Numbered from the stretch's first letter, positions 9,320-18,617 are shown. The stretch is DNA of 64,000 bases from Gammaproteobacteria bacterium HGW-Gammaproteobacteria-1 (GCA_002840095.1 PGZL01000005.1:62001-126000); one strand, 5' to 3'. Translations and numbers: made by a program. The notes: a model not told the origin generated them from the sequence alone.

Positions 9320-11539
9320 ATGGTTTATGTGGAATCAAAATTCGGTGAAGGTTCCCTGCGCGAGGAGGCGGAGCGCGACGCCTGGTTGCAGGGGCTGGCC
9401 CAGGATCGCAAGGCCGAGGAAATAGCCCTCATCCGCCGCGCCCTGGATCTGGCCGAGCGCGCCCATCGCGCCCAGACGCGGGCCTCGGGCGAGCCCTACG
9501 TTGCCCACGCCACTGCCGTGGCCGACATTCTCGCCGGGCTGCGCATGGATCATGAAACCCTGGCGGCGGCGATCCTGCACGACGTGGTGGAAGACACCGC
9601 CATCACCCTCGACGACATCGAGCAGGCCTGCGGCCCGGCGGTGGCGCATCTGGTCGACGGCCTGACCAAGATGAAGGTCATCGGCGAATACCAGGCGGTG
9701 GAGCAGGGCAAGAAGGACCAGGTCAAGGCCGAGAGCCTGCGCAAGCTGCTGCTGGCCATGGCCGAGGACGTGCGCGTGGTGTTGATCAAGCTGGCGGATC
9801 GCCTGCACAACATGCGCACCCTGCAACACCTGCCGGAGTACAAGCAGCAGCGCATCGCGCGCGAAACCCTGGATATCTACGCGCCGTTGGCCAATCGCCT
9901 CGGCATCTGGCACGTGAAGTGGGAACTGGAGGACCTCGCCTTCCGCTATCTGGAACCCATGGCCTACAAGGAGATCGCCAGGTCCCTCGACGAGCGCCGC
10001 GTCGATCGCCAGCGCTACATCGACAAGGTGATCCAGACCCTGAAGGATGAACTGGAGGTGTCCGGCGTCAAGGCTGACGTGAAGGGACGGCCCAAGCACA
10101 TCTACAGCATCTGGAAAAAGATGCAGCGCAAGGGGCTCAGTTTTCATGAACTGTACGACGTGCGCGCCGTGCGCATCCTGGTCGACTCCATTCCCGACTG
10201 CTACCACGCCCTGGGCGTGGTACATACCCTGTGGCCGCACATTCCCAAGGAGTTCGACGACTACATCGCCACGCCCAAGGAGAACCGCTACCGCTCCATT
10301 CACACCGCCGTGGTCGGGCCGGAAGGCAAGACCATCGAGGTGCAGATCCGCACCCAGGAAATGGACAAGGAGTCGGAGCTGGGCGTTGCCGCCCACTGGC
10401 GCTACAAGGAAGGCGGCAGGAGCAATCGCGACTTCGAGCAGAAGGTGGCCTGGCTGCGCCAGCTGTTGGAATGGAAGGAAGAGGAGAGCAGCGCCGGCGA
10501 CTTCATCGATCGCTTCAAGTCCGAGGTGTTCCAGGATCGGGTCTACGTGCTGACGCCGCACGGCGAGGTGGTGGATATGCCGCAGGGGGCCACGCCGCTG
10601 GATTTCGCCTATTACATCCACACCGAGGTGGGCAACCGCTGCCGCGGCGCGCGCGTGGACGGGCGCATGGTGCCCATCACCTATGAACTGAAGAGCGGTG
10701 AGCAGGTGGAAATCCTCACCGCGCGCCAGGGCGAACCGAGCCGCGACTGGCTCAATCCCCACCTGGGCTATCTCAAGACCTCGCGCGCCCGTGCCAAGGT
10801 GCGCCACTGGTTCACCCAGCAGGCGCTGGAGCGCAACCTGGCGGAAGGCCGCGCGGTGCTGGAAAAGGAGCTGCGCCGTTTCAGCGTTGCCGATCTGCCC
10901 TTGGAGCAGCTGGCCGCCCAGTTCGGCTTCGATCACCTCGATGCCTTCCTGCTCGCCATCGGCCGCGGCGACATCAATACCAGCCAGATCGTCCGTGCGT
11001 TGCAAAAGCAGGTGGTGCCGCCGCCGGCGGCGGAAGAAGAGGCCATGCCGATCAGTGCCCCGGCGGCGCTCAAGCCCTCCGGCGGCGACGGCGGCATCCA
11101 TATCCGCGGCGTCGGCAATCTGCTCACCACCATGGCGCGCTGCTGCAAACCGGCGCCCGGCGATGCGGTGGTCGGCTACATCACCCAGGGACGCGGCGTC
11201 ACCATCCACCGCAGCGACTGCCGCAACATCCTCAACATGGCGCCGGAAAAACGCGTGCGCCTCATCGAGGTGGAATGGACCAGCCGTCAGCGCCAGACCT
11301 ATCCGGTGGACATCGAAATCCTGGCCTTCGATCGCCAGGGGCTGCTGCGCGACGTCACCTCGATCCTGTCCAACGAAAAAATCAACGTGCTGTCCGTCAA
11401 CACCCAGACCAACAAGCAGGACTACAGCGTGCGCATGCAGCTGACGCTGGAGATTGCCAACATCGACGAATTGTCGCGGGTGCTGGGCCGCATCGGCCAG
11501 CTGTCCAACGTCACCGAGGCGCGACGGCGGATCCACTAA
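9320..11539 (+). CDS. relA: RelA-type (p)ppGpp synthetase with an apparently intact hydrolase domain
   Basis: This 739-aa long RSH enzyme makes the alarmone (p)ppGpp from GTP/GDP and ATP. In order: HD hydrolase domain (~40-190), synthetase (~240-350), TGS (~400-460), zinc-finger/helical region (~600-640, with ARCCKPAPGD) and ACT (~665-735). The synthetase carries E311-x-D313-D314 (EFDDY), the ExDD signature of monofunctional RelA. The hydrolase domain nevertheless keeps R54, H63, H87-D88, E91-D92 and D160/N164, which are degenerate in E. coli RelA. It may therefore be bifunctional. A GGAGG lies about 22 nt upstream, too far for an ideal SD; the MVYVES start fits RelA proteins. Confidence 0.92.
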   Translation: MVYVESKFGEGSLREEAERDAWLQGLAQDRKAEEIALIRRALDLAERAHRAQTRASGEPYVAHATAVADILAGLRMDHETLAAAILHDVVEDTAITLDDIEQACGPAVAHLVDGLTKMKVIGEYQAVEQGKKDQVKAESLRKLLLAMAEDVRVVLIKLADRLHNMRTLQHLPEYKQQRIARETLDIYAPLANRLGIWHVKWELEDLAFRYLEPMAYKEIARSLDERRVDRQRYIDKVIQTLKDELEVSGVKADVKGRPKHIYSIWKKMQRKGLSFHELYDVRAVRILVDSIPDCYHALGVVHTLWPHIPKEFDDYIATPKENRYRSIHTAVVGPEGKTIEVQIRTQEMDKESELGVAAHWRYKEGGRSNRDFEQKVAWLRQLLEWKEEESSAGDFIDRFKSEVFQDRVYVLTPHGEVVDMPQGATPLDFAYYIHTEVGNRCRGARVDGRMVPITYELKSGEQVEILTARQGEPSRDWLNPHLGYLKTSRARAKVRHWFTQQALERNLAEGRAVLEKELRRFSVADLPLEQLAAQFGFDHLDAFLLAIGRGDINTSQIVRALQKQVVPPPAAEEEAMPISAPAALKPSGGDGGIHIRGVGNLLTTMARCCKPAPGDAVVGYITQGRGVTIHRSDCRNILNMAPEKRVRLIEVEWTSRQRQTYPVDIEILAFDRQGLLRDVTSILSNEKINVLSVNTQTNKQDYSVRMQLTLEIANIDELSRVLGRIGQLSNVTEARRRIH

Positions 11540-11576
11540 AGGCAGATGCAAGTTGCAAGATACAAGTTAAAAAGAA
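11540..11576. repeat. Single arm of a CAAGTTG-word repeat
   Basis: About 30 nt of imperfect GCAAGTT-type words (ATGCAAGTTGCAAGATACAA) follow the relA stop. It resembles one arm of the full inverted element at 21884-21998 but has no partner arm nearby, so it is probably a decayed copy. Confidence 0.55.
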
Positions 11577-11593
11577 CGGCCGACTGAACGATA

Positions 11594-12298
11594 GTGGAAT
11601 TCGAAACTCCTCTCCTGGCAGGAACGCTGCTGCAGCGCTACAAGCGCTTTCTGGCCGACGTGCGCCTGGATGACGGCAGCGTCATTACCGCCCACACGCC
11701 CAACACCGGCAGCATGTTGGGCTGTGCCGACGCGGGCAGCCGGGTGTGGCTGCGTGATGCAGCCAGCCCGACGCGCAAATACCGTTATGCCTGGGAGCTG
11801 GTGGAAAACAGCGCCGGCGTGATGATCGGCATCAATACCGGGGTGGTGAACCGGCTGGTGGGCGAGGCCATAGTCAACGGCGTGGCGGCGCAGTTGCAGG
11901 GCTATGACACGCTGCGGCAGGAGGTGCGTTACGGCAGCGAGAACAGCCGCATCGATCTGCTGCTGGAAGGCGGTCGCCCGGCCTGCTACGTGGAGATCAA
12001 GAACGTCACCGCCGTGGACGGGGACGGCACCGCCTTCTTCCCCGACGCGGTCAGCGCCCGCGGCAGCAAGCACCTGCGTGAACTGATGCAGGTGGTGGCG
12101 CAGGGACAGCGCGGCGTGATCTGTTTTTGCGTGCAGCGTGGTGACGCCCGCGCTGTGCGCCCCGCCGACGAAATCGATCCGCTCTATGGCCACACCCTGC
12201 GCGAGGCCCTGGCGGCCGGCGTGGAGGCCGTGGCTTACCGCGCCACCGTCACGCCGCAGGCGGTGACGCTGGATACGACGCTGCCGGTGGTGCCGTGA
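11594..12298 (+). CDS. sfsA: SfsA family protein (sugar fermentation stimulation protein)
   Basis: The 234-aa protein has the family's conserved blocks: LQRYKRFLADVRLDDGS near the N-terminus, HTPNTGSMLGC near residue 35, RIDLLLEG and VEIKNVT in the middle (a nuclease-like fold with conserved Asp, Glu and Lys), and FPDAVSARGSKHLREL. SfsA has been linked to maltose metabolism and nucleic-acid binding in E. coli; its exact role is unresolved. The start is GTG at 11594, which gives the family N-terminus. A repeat remnant sits just upstream and no clear SD is visible. Confidence 0.9.
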   Translation: MEFETPLLAGTLLQRYKRFLADVRLDDGSVITAHTPNTGSMLGCADAGSRVWLRDAASPTRKYRYAWELVENSAGVMIGINTGVVNRLVGEAIVNGVAAQLQGYDTLRQEVRYGSENSRIDLLLEGGRPACYVEIKNVTAVDGDGTAFFPDAVSARGSKHLRELMQVVAQGQRGVICFCVQRGDARAVRPADEIDPLYGHTLREALAAGVEAVAYRATVTPQAVTLDTTLPVVP

Positions 12299-12346
12299 TC
12301 CTTTTGGGCTCCGTACACCGCAGCGCGAAAAAGGGAGGAAGAGCCC

Positions 12347-12826
12347 ATGAAGCTGGTGACCGCGGCACTGATGGAAGAACTCGGCCACAGGGCCGCGGCC
12401 GCGCCGCGCGGCAGGACCAATTTCAATCTGCATCCGTCCCTGGATGATCCGGTGCAACGCTTTCTCAATGCCATCGAACCCGGCAGTTACGTGCGGCCCC
12501 ACCGCCACACCCAGCCGTCGCGTTGGGAATTGTTCGTCATATTGGCGGGCGCCGCGGTGGTCGTAATCCTGGACGACGAGGGGCGGGTGACCGAGCGTGT
12601 CGACCTGGATGCAGGAGGGGTGGTACGGGCGCTCGAAATTCCCGCGGGAGCCTGGCACACATTGGCGGCGCGCAAGCCGGGCACGGTGCTGTTCGAGTTC
12701 AAGGCCGGCCCCTATGCCGCCGTGGACGACAAGGACTTCGCCGGATGGGCGCCGCCGGAAGGCGACGCCGGGTGCGGCAGTTACGTCGCGCGCATCCTGG
12801 CGGCGCAGCCCGGTACGCCATTGTGA
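12347..12826 (+). CDS. WbuC-like cupin fold metalloprotein
   Basis: This 159-aa single-domain cupin has the metal-site pattern RPHRHTQPSRWELFVIL (two His and a Glu) near residue 50 and a later His in PAGAWHT. WbuC proteins are often found in O-antigen gene clusters but their reaction is not known; here no such cluster is adjacent. A strong GGGAGGAAG SD precedes the ATG. It is followed on the same strand by a TPR-methyltransferase 36 nt downstream, so they may be co-transcribed. Confidence 0.8.
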   Translation: MKLVTAALMEELGHRAAAAPRGRTNFNLHPSLDDPVQRFLNAIEPGSYVRPHRHTQPSRWELFVILAGAAVVVILDDEGRVTERVDLDAGGVVRALEIPAGAWHTLAARKPGTVLFEFKAGPYAAVDDKDFAGWAPPEGDAGCGSYVARILAAQPGTPL

Positions 12827-12862
12827 TGCGGCCGGGACGACGCTATTCCGGAGCGGCCTGCA

Positions 12863-14323
12863 ATGACTGAAGCCGGGTCATCGTGGGAAGAACTGCTGCA
12901 CCAGGCCGTGCAGCAGCATCAGTCAGGACAGATTGATGTCGCCGAACGTTTGTATCGACGTGTCCTCGCTCACCATCCCGCTCATGCCGATGCCCTGCAT
13001 TTATTGGGGCTGGTGCACTATGCGCGCGGCGAGCTTGCCGCCGCGGCGGAGCAGGTGCGGCGCGCAGTCGCCGTCGCGCCGCACTCGGGCGTGTATCAGT
13101 TCAATCTCGGCAACATCCTGCGCGATGCCGGCGCACCGGACGCCGCGCTGGCCGCCTATCGCCAGGCCGTGGCCTTGCAACCGGACGAGGCCGATTACCA
13201 CAACAATCTCGGTCTGCTCCATGAAGAGACGGGGGCGGTGGACGACGCGGTGGCCTGTTACCGGGCGGCGACCGCACTGGCGCCGGACGATGCGACTGTT
13301 TGGGTGAACCTGGGCACTGTCTTGCAACAGCAGGGCAGGGGCGGGGAAGCGGCGGAGTGTTACCGCCGGGCGCTGCGCGCGGAGCCGCAGCATGCCCGGG
13401 CGCTCAACAATCTGGGGGCCGTTTTGCAGGCGGAAGGCGATTTCGCCGCGGCGGCCGAGTGTTACCAGCACGCCTTGCGGGCCGAACCGGCCCTGGCCGA
13501 GGCCCATCGCAACTACGGCGGCCTGCTGGAGGCCGGCGGCGACAGGGACGGTGCGCTGCGCCATTACGTCGAGGCCCTGCGCCTCAAACCCGACTACGCC
13601 GAGGTGGCCTATGTACTGGCGGCCCTGCGCGGCGCGGCGGCGCCCGCCGCCGCGCCCGCCGACTATGTGGCCGCGCTGTTCGATCAGTATGCCGACGGCT
13701 TCGATGCGCATCTCACCGGCACCCTGGGCTACCGCACGCCGGCCATGCTGCGTGCGCTTTACCGGCGCTGCGCGGAGGGTCCCACCGGGGACGTGCTCGA
13801 TCTCGGTTGCGGCACCGGGCTGGCGGGGCTGGCCTTTCGCGATGCGGCTGCCCGCCTGGCCGGTGTCGATCTGTCGCCGCGCATGGTGGACAAGGCGCGG
13901 GAGCGCGGCATTTACGACGAGTTGGACGTAGGTGACGTGGTCGCCGCCTTGCGGCGGCGGCCGGAGTCATGGGATCTGCTGCTGGCGGCGGACATGCTGG
14001 TCTACGTCGGCGATCTGGCGCCGGTGTTCGCCGCTGCGCAGAGCGCGCTGCGGCCGGGCGGCTGGCTGCTGTTTTCGGTGGAGCAGGGTGGGACCGACAG
14101 CTTCATGCTGCGCGAAGCGGGGCGCTATGCCCACAGTGCGGCCTATGTGCGCGCACTGGCGGACAGCTGCGGATTTGCGGTACGGGCGGAGGAATCCGCG
14201 GTGCTGCGGCAGAATCTAGGCGCTGACGTGCCGGGCTGGTTGTACGCCCTGCAACTGGCGCAGGAGCCCGCGGCTACGCCGTCTTTTCCAGCACGCGAAA
14301 CACCACCTCCACCGTCAGGCTGA
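12863..14323 (+). CDS. TPR-repeat protein fused to a SAM-dependent methyltransferase
   Basis: The 486-aa protein has about seven tetratricopeptide repeats over residues 5-245 (repeating A-x-x-x-Y-x-x-A-L-x-x-x-P units) and then a class I methyltransferase from about 265. Motif I is LDLGCGTGLAG at 312-322, the acidic ligand is in LAGVDLSPRM, and LLLAADMLVYVGD is motif IV-like. The TPR half probably docks a protein or glycan substrate; the target is unknown. The last 50 nt overlap the 3' end of rlmA on the opposite strand. SD GGAG lies about 10 nt before the ATG. Confidence 0.85.
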   Translation: MTEAGSSWEELLHQAVQQHQSGQIDVAERLYRRVLAHHPAHADALHLLGLVHYARGELAAAAEQVRRAVAVAPHSGVYQFNLGNILRDAGAPDAALAAYRQAVALQPDEADYHNNLGLLHEETGAVDDAVACYRAATALAPDDATVWVNLGTVLQQQGRGGEAAECYRRALRAEPQHARALNNLGAVLQAEGDFAAAAECYQHALRAEPALAEAHRNYGGLLEAGGDRDGALRHYVEALRLKPDYAEVAYVLAALRGAAAPAAAPADYVAALFDQYADGFDAHLTGTLGYRTPAMLRALYRRCAEGPTGDVLDLGCGTGLAGLAFRDAAARLAGVDLSPRMVDKARERGIYDELDVGDVVAALRRRPESWDLLLAADMLVYVGDLAPVFAAAQSALRPGGWLLFSVEQGGTDSFMLREAGRYAHSAAYVRALADSCGFAVRAEESAVLRQNLGADVPGWLYALQLAQEPAATPSFPARETPPPPSG

Positions 14324-15128
14324 TGCGTTCCAGCTGCGCGGCGGCCTCCTTGCCGGCACGGGTGGCGCGGTAGAGGTGCGGCGTCATCACCAGCAGGTCG
14401 GCAATTGCACCGCGGTCGAGATCCGGTGTGTCGTAGCGCAGCGTCTTTTCCGCGATGAGGGCGAAACCCGATTGCTCCGCCTTGTCGAGGGCCGGCGGCG
14501 GCGATTTGCGCACTTCCGGGTAGATGATCTCGCGCAGTTGCAGCAGGTGATCGGGACCGGCGTCCACCAGCAGCACCTTGCCGCCGGGTTTGAGCATGTG
14601 CGCAAAGGCCGGATAGACGGGAAAACCGAACATGCACAGGATCATGTCCACCGACGCGGGCAACAGTGCGGGGTTGCTGTTGCTGGCGACCAGCCAGGTG
14701 ATGTCCCGGTTGCGCCGGGCGGCGGCGATGACCGCCGGCTTGGCGATGTCGAGGCCGATGAGCGCGGCCTGCCCGTCGCCGTGTGACAGCAGGGCACGGC
14801 CCAGGTTGTCGAGGTAGTACCCTTCGCCGCAGCCTGCATCGACGATGCACACATCGCCGACGGGCAGCTGCGGCAAGGTCAGGGCGTTGAGTGTTGCGGA
14901 TATGGGCGCATAAAAGCCGGCGTCCAGAAAGCGCCGCCGTGCCTCCACCATTTCGCCGCTGTCGCCGGGCTCGCGCGACTTCTTGTTCTGCACCGGCAGC
15001 AGGTTGACGTAGCCCTGGCGGGCCAGGTCGAAGCTGTGGCCGTGGGCGCAGCGCAACTGGCGCTCGTTCAGCGTCAGCGGCAGGCCGTCGAGGGGGCAGG
15101 CGAGGTTGGTCGCCTTGTTCAGTTGCAT
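14274..15128 (-). CDS. rlmA: 23S rRNA (guanine-N1)-methyltransferase RlmA
   Basis: The 284-aa protein resembles E. coli RlmA, which methylates G745 of 23S rRNA. The N-terminal zinc site is C11-x2-D14-x12-C27-x3-H31, with Asp where E. coli has its second Cys. Then come the signature GYVNLLPVQNKKSREPGDS and a class I methyltransferase fold (IVDAGCGEGYYL). The shared signature makes rRNA methylation likely, although G745 and G748 specificity cannot be separated with certainty. The start at 15128 has GGAGAG upstream. It converges on the TPR-methyltransferase with a 50-nt overlap. Confidence 0.88.
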   Translation of the reverse strand: MQLNKATNLACPLDGLPLTLNERQLRCAHGHSFDLARQGYVNLLPVQNKKSREPGDSGEMVEARRRFLDAGFYAPISATLNALTLPQLPVGDVCIVDAGCGEGYYLDNLGRALLSHGDGQAALIGLDIAKPAVIAAARRNRDITWLVASNSNPALLPASVDMILCMFGFPVYPAFAHMLKPGGKVLLVDAGPDHLLQLREIIYPEVRKSPPPALDKAEQSGFALIAEKTLRYDTPDLDRGAIADLLVMTPHLYRATRAGKEAAAQLERISLTVEVVFRVLEKTA

Positions 15129-15157
15129 CTTGGAGTTCTCTCCTTCGCCCCAACTAA

Positions 15158-15190
15158 AAATTCAAGGTTCAAAATCGAGATCTTGAATTT
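15158..15190. repeat. Short TTCAAG-word inverted repeat between glnD and rlmA
   Basis: AAATTCAAG at 15158-15166 pairs with CTTGAATTT at 15182-15190. The arms consist of TTCAAGG/TTCAAAA words, so this looks like a short member of the word-based elements seen elsewhere in the window. It ends about 7 nt before the glnD stop. Confidence 0.5.
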
Positions 15191-15196
15191 CATTCC

Positions 15197-17842
15197 TCAC
15201 GTCGCCAGCAGTTCCACGATGCGCTGCCGCAGATGTTCCATTTGCGCGGCATCTTGCAGCGGCCGGTTGGCGGCGTCGGTGACGAAGAAGATGTCTTCCA
15301 CCCGGGCACCGAGGGTGGCGATCTTGGCATTCTGCAGGCGCACGTCGCATTCCATCATGGCCTTGCCGATTTGCGACAGCAGGCCGGGGCGGTCGGAGCT
15401 GACCACTTCCATCACCGTGCGATCGTTGTAGGGATCGGGCTGGAAGGTGACCTGGGTGGGGATGGTGAAGTGCTTGAGCTGGCGCGGCAGGCGCCGCTCC
15501 ACCTTTTGCGGCGGTGCATCCGGGTGGGCCAGCACCTCGTGCAGCGTGGTTTCCAGTTCCTGGATGCGGTAGGCGTCGCTCACCGGCCGGCCGTCCTCCT
15601 CCAGCACGATGTAGGTGTCCAGGGTGTAACCGTCGCGCGAGGGCATGATGCGCGCGTCGGTGATGGTCAGGCCCATCTGATCCAGGGTGCTGGTGGTGAG
15701 CGCGAACAGGTTGTCGCGCCGCGGCGTGTAGATGAACACCTCGGTGCCGCCGCGCTGGGTCTGCTGGCGGATCAGGATCAGCGGCGGATCGATGGCGGAT
15801 GCGGCGGCGATGGTTTCCGTGTGCCAGGCGATGGCGTCCGTGGTGTAGCGCAGGAAGTAGTCGTCGTCGAGGCGGTTCCAGAAGGCGGCAATGTCCTCGG
15901 CGGAAACGGCGCGGTCGCGCACCTGCTTGCGTGCCTCTTCCTTGGTTTCGGCGATCAGCTCGTCGGCGTCGATGGGGTTGGTCAGGCCGCGGCGCAGGGC
16001 GTAGCGGGTGCTGTTGTACAAGGTGTTGAGCAGGGTGCCCTTCCACGAGTTCCACAGGGTGGGGCTGGTGGCGCGGATGTCGGCCAGGGTGAGCAGGTAC
16101 AGGTAATCCAGGTGGATGCGGTCGCCCACGGCGGCGGCGAAGGCGTTCACCACTTCCGGATCGCTGATGTCCTGGCGCTGGGCGGTGCCCGACATCAGCA
16201 GGTGGTTGCGCACCAGCCAGACGGCGAGGCGGCTGTCGTAGTCGGACAACTGGTGGCGACGGCAGAAGGTCAGCACCTCCTCGCTGCCCAGTTCCGAGTG
16301 ATCGCCGCCGCGTCCCTTGGCGATGTCGTGGAACAGGGCCGCGATGTAGATCACTTCGCGCTTGGGGATTTGTTCCATCAACTCGTTGCAGAGGGGGAAT
16401 TCGGCGCGGTATTCCGGATGGGTGTAGCGGCGCACGTTGCGCAGCACGAACAGGGTGTGTTCGTCCACGGTATAGACGTGGAACAGGTCGTGCTGCATCT
16501 GGCCGACGATGCGGCCGAAAGAGGGCAGATAGGCGCCCAGTATGCCGTAGCGGTTCATCCGCCGCAGCGCGGTATAGACGCCGCGCGGCTGGCGCAGCAG
16601 TTCCATGAACAGGCTGCGGCAGCGCAGGTCGTCACGGAAGCTGTCGTCGATCAGGTGTTGATGGCTGCGGATCAGGCGGATGGTTTCGGCGCGGATGCCC
16701 TTGAGCGACTCGTGCTGTGCCAGCAGCAGGAATATCTCCAGCAGGGCGAAGGGCTGGCGGCGGAACACCAGCTCGTGGCTGACCTCCAGAAATCCGTTGC
16801 GCGACTGGAAGCGGCGGTTGAGCGGCGTGATCTGCGCCGGCTCGTCGGCATGCAGGATCTTTTCCTGGAACAGCTGCAGCAGCATTTCGTTGAGCTGGCC
16901 CAGCTCCATCACCGTGCGGTAATAACGCTTCATGAATTGTTCGACGGCGAGCGTGGCGTTTTCGTCCTTGTAGCCGAACTGGCGGGCGAGGGCGCGCTGG
17001 TGGTCGAACAGCAGGCGATCCTCGCGGCGTTTGGCCAGGAGGTGCAGGCCGAAGCGGACGCGCCAGAGAAAGTTCTGGCCGTCGATGAGGATGCGGTACT
17101 CCGCCGGGGTGAGGAAGCCATGGCCCACCAGGTCGTCCAGGGTCTGGCCGCCGAAATGACGCTTGGCCACCCAGCCGATCATCTGGATGTCGCGCAGTCC
17201 GCCCGGCCCTTCCTTGATGTTGGGTTCCAGGTTGTAGGCGGTATCGTGGAATTTGTGGTGGCGGGCAATCTGCTCCTGCCACTTGGCCTCGAAGAACTGG
17301 CGCGTGGGCCAGATGCGGTCCGGGCCGACCACCTGGCGCATGGCGTAGTACAGGCCCGGGTCGCCGGCCAGCAGGCGCGACTCCATCAGGTTGGTGGCGA
17401 CGGTGATGTCGGCCTGGCCCTCGTGCTCGCAGTCGGCCACCGAGCGCACGCTGTGGCCCACCTCCAGCCCCATGTCCCACAGGAACAGCAGGAAACACTC
17501 CAGGGTCTCGTGCAGCCCCGGCAGCTCGCCCACGGGCAGCAGCACCGTCAGGTCCACGTCGGACTGGGGGTGCAGTTCGCCGCGGCCGTAGCCGCCCACC
17601 GCCACCAGGGCGGCCTGGCCCTCGGCGGCGCCCATGATCCGGCGCCAGGCGCGGGCCAGCAGCTGGTCCATCACCCAGGCACGGCCGCGCACCAGCTGGA
17701 CGATGGGGGCGCCGTGCTCGAAGCGCCGGGCCAGCACCTCATGGGCCTGGCGCAGGGCGTCGCGGAACGCCGGCAACGGCGCCGCGCCCGCGGCGAGGGC
17801 CGCGTCGAATGCCTCGCCGTCAAAGAGTATGCCTTTGTTCAT
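15197..17842 (-). CDS. glnD: Bifunctional uridylyltransferase/uridylyl-removing enzyme GlnD
   Basis: Senses glutamine and (de)uridylylates PII proteins. The 881-aa length fits the family. The nucleotidyltransferase motif GGYGRGELHPQSDVDLTVL starts near residue 83. A GlnE-like helical region with NIKEGPGGLRDIQ follows. The HD domain (IAALFHDIAKGRGGDHSELG) is near residue 490, and two C-terminal ACT domains are at ~690-770 and ~800-880 (MEVVSSDRPGLLSQIG). It lies 7 nt after map on the same strand, the arrangement known from E. coli (map-glnD). No strong SD, so coupling to map translation is likely. Confidence 0.97.
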   Translation of the reverse strand: MNKGILFDGEAFDAALAAGAAPLPAFRDALRQAHEVLARRFEHGAPIVQLVRGRAWVMDQLLARAWRRIMGAAEGQAALVAVGGYGRGELHPQSDVDLTVLLPVGELPGLHETLECFLLFLWDMGLEVGHSVRSVADCEHEGQADITVATNLMESRLLAGDPGLYYAMRQVVGPDRIWPTRQFFEAKWQEQIARHHKFHDTAYNLEPNIKEGPGGLRDIQMIGWVAKRHFGGQTLDDLVGHGFLTPAEYRILIDGQNFLWRVRFGLHLLAKRREDRLLFDHQRALARQFGYKDENATLAVEQFMKRYYRTVMELGQLNEMLLQLFQEKILHADEPAQITPLNRRFQSRNGFLEVSHELVFRRQPFALLEIFLLLAQHESLKGIRAETIRLIRSHQHLIDDSFRDDLRCRSLFMELLRQPRGVYTALRRMNRYGILGAYLPSFGRIVGQMQHDLFHVYTVDEHTLFVLRNVRRYTHPEYRAEFPLCNELMEQIPKREVIYIAALFHDIAKGRGGDHSELGSEEVLTFCRRHQLSDYDSRLAVWLVRNHLLMSGTAQRQDISDPEVVNAFAAAVGDRIHLDYLYLLTLADIRATSPTLWNSWKGTLLNTLYNSTRYALRRGLTNPIDADELIAETKEEARKQVRDRAVSAEDIAAFWNRLDDDYFLRYTTDAIAWHTETIAAASAIDPPLILIRQQTQRGGTEVFIYTPRRDNLFALTTSTLDQMGLTITDARIMPSRDGYTLDTYIVLEEDGRPVSDAYRIQELETTLHEVLAHPDAPPQKVERRLPRQLKHFTIPTQVTFQPDPYNDRTVMEVVSSDRPGLLSQIGKAMMECDVRLQNAKIATLGARVEDIFFVTDAANRPLQDAAQMEHLRQRIVELLAT

Positions 17843-17849
17843 CAGCGGC

Positions 17850-18617
17850 TCAGATGACTTCGCCGGTGCGGCGGGTGAGCACCTCGTAGCCGCTGTCGGT
17901 GACCAGTACCGTGTGTTCCCACTGGGCGGACAGGCTGCGGTCCTTGGTCACCACGGTCCAGCCGTCGGGCAGCAGTTTGATCTGGCGCTTGCCGGCATTG
18001 ACCATGGGCTCGATGGTGAAAGTCATGCCGGGGGTCAGTTCCAGGCCGGTGCCGGGGCTGCCGTAGTGCAGCACCTGGGGCTCCTCATGGAACTCTTTGC
18101 CGATGCCGTGGCCACAGTACTCGCGCACGATGGAGTAGCCGCTGGCCTCGGCGTGGTGCTGGATGGCGTGGCCGATATCGCCCAGACGGACCCCCGGCCG
18201 GACCATGCGGATGCCCACCAGCAGGCATTCGTGGGCCACGCGCACCAGGCGCTCGGCCTTGATGGCGGGCTTGCCCACCAGGAACATCATGCTGGTGTCG
18301 CCGTGGTAGCCGTCCTTGATGACCGTGATGTCCAGATTGACGATGTCGCCGTCCTTCAGCTCCCGGTCGCCGGGGATGCCGTGGCACACCTGGTGGTTGA
18401 CGGAGGTGCAGATGGACTTGGGGAAGCCGTGGTAATTGAGGGGGGCCGGGATCGCCTGCTGCACCCTGACGATATGGTCATGGCAGATGCGGTCCAGCTC
18501 GTCCGTGGTCACCCCGGGCTGGACATGCGGCACGATCATTTCCAGCACTTCGGCCGCCAGGCGGCCGGCGATGCGCATTTTTTCCACTTCTTCCGGGGTT
18601 TTGATGGTGACGCTCAT
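17850..18617 (-). CDS. map: Methionine aminopeptidase, type I
   Basis: Removes the initiator Met from nascent proteins. The 255-aa protein has the five metal ligands in their usual contexts: Asp in NLDITVIKDG, Asp in YHGDTS, His in GHGIGKEFHEEP, Glu in FTIEPM and Glu in WEHTVLV. The start MSVTIKTPEEVEKMR at 18617 has an AGGA SD, so longer in-frame upstream versions are not real. It is divergent from rpsB, as in E. coli, and followed by glnD. Confidence 0.97.
   Translation of the reverse strand: MSVTIKTPEEVEKMRIAGRLAAEVLEMIVPHVQPGVTTDELDRICHDHIVRVQQAIPAPLNYHGFPKSICTSVNHQVCHGIPGDRELKDGDIVNLDITVIKDGYHGDTSMMFLVGKPAIKAERLVRVAHECLLVGIRMVRPGVRLGDIGHAIQHHAEASGYSIVREYCGHGIGKEFHEEPQVLHYGSPGTGLELTPGMTFTIEPMVNAGKRQIKLLPDGWTVVTKDRSLSAQWEHTVLVTDSGYEVLTRRTGEVI

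Noticed and set aside
9335-11551. 738-codon open frame antisense to relA
   Set aside because: Shadow frame; the RSH protein on the plus strand explains the coding signal.
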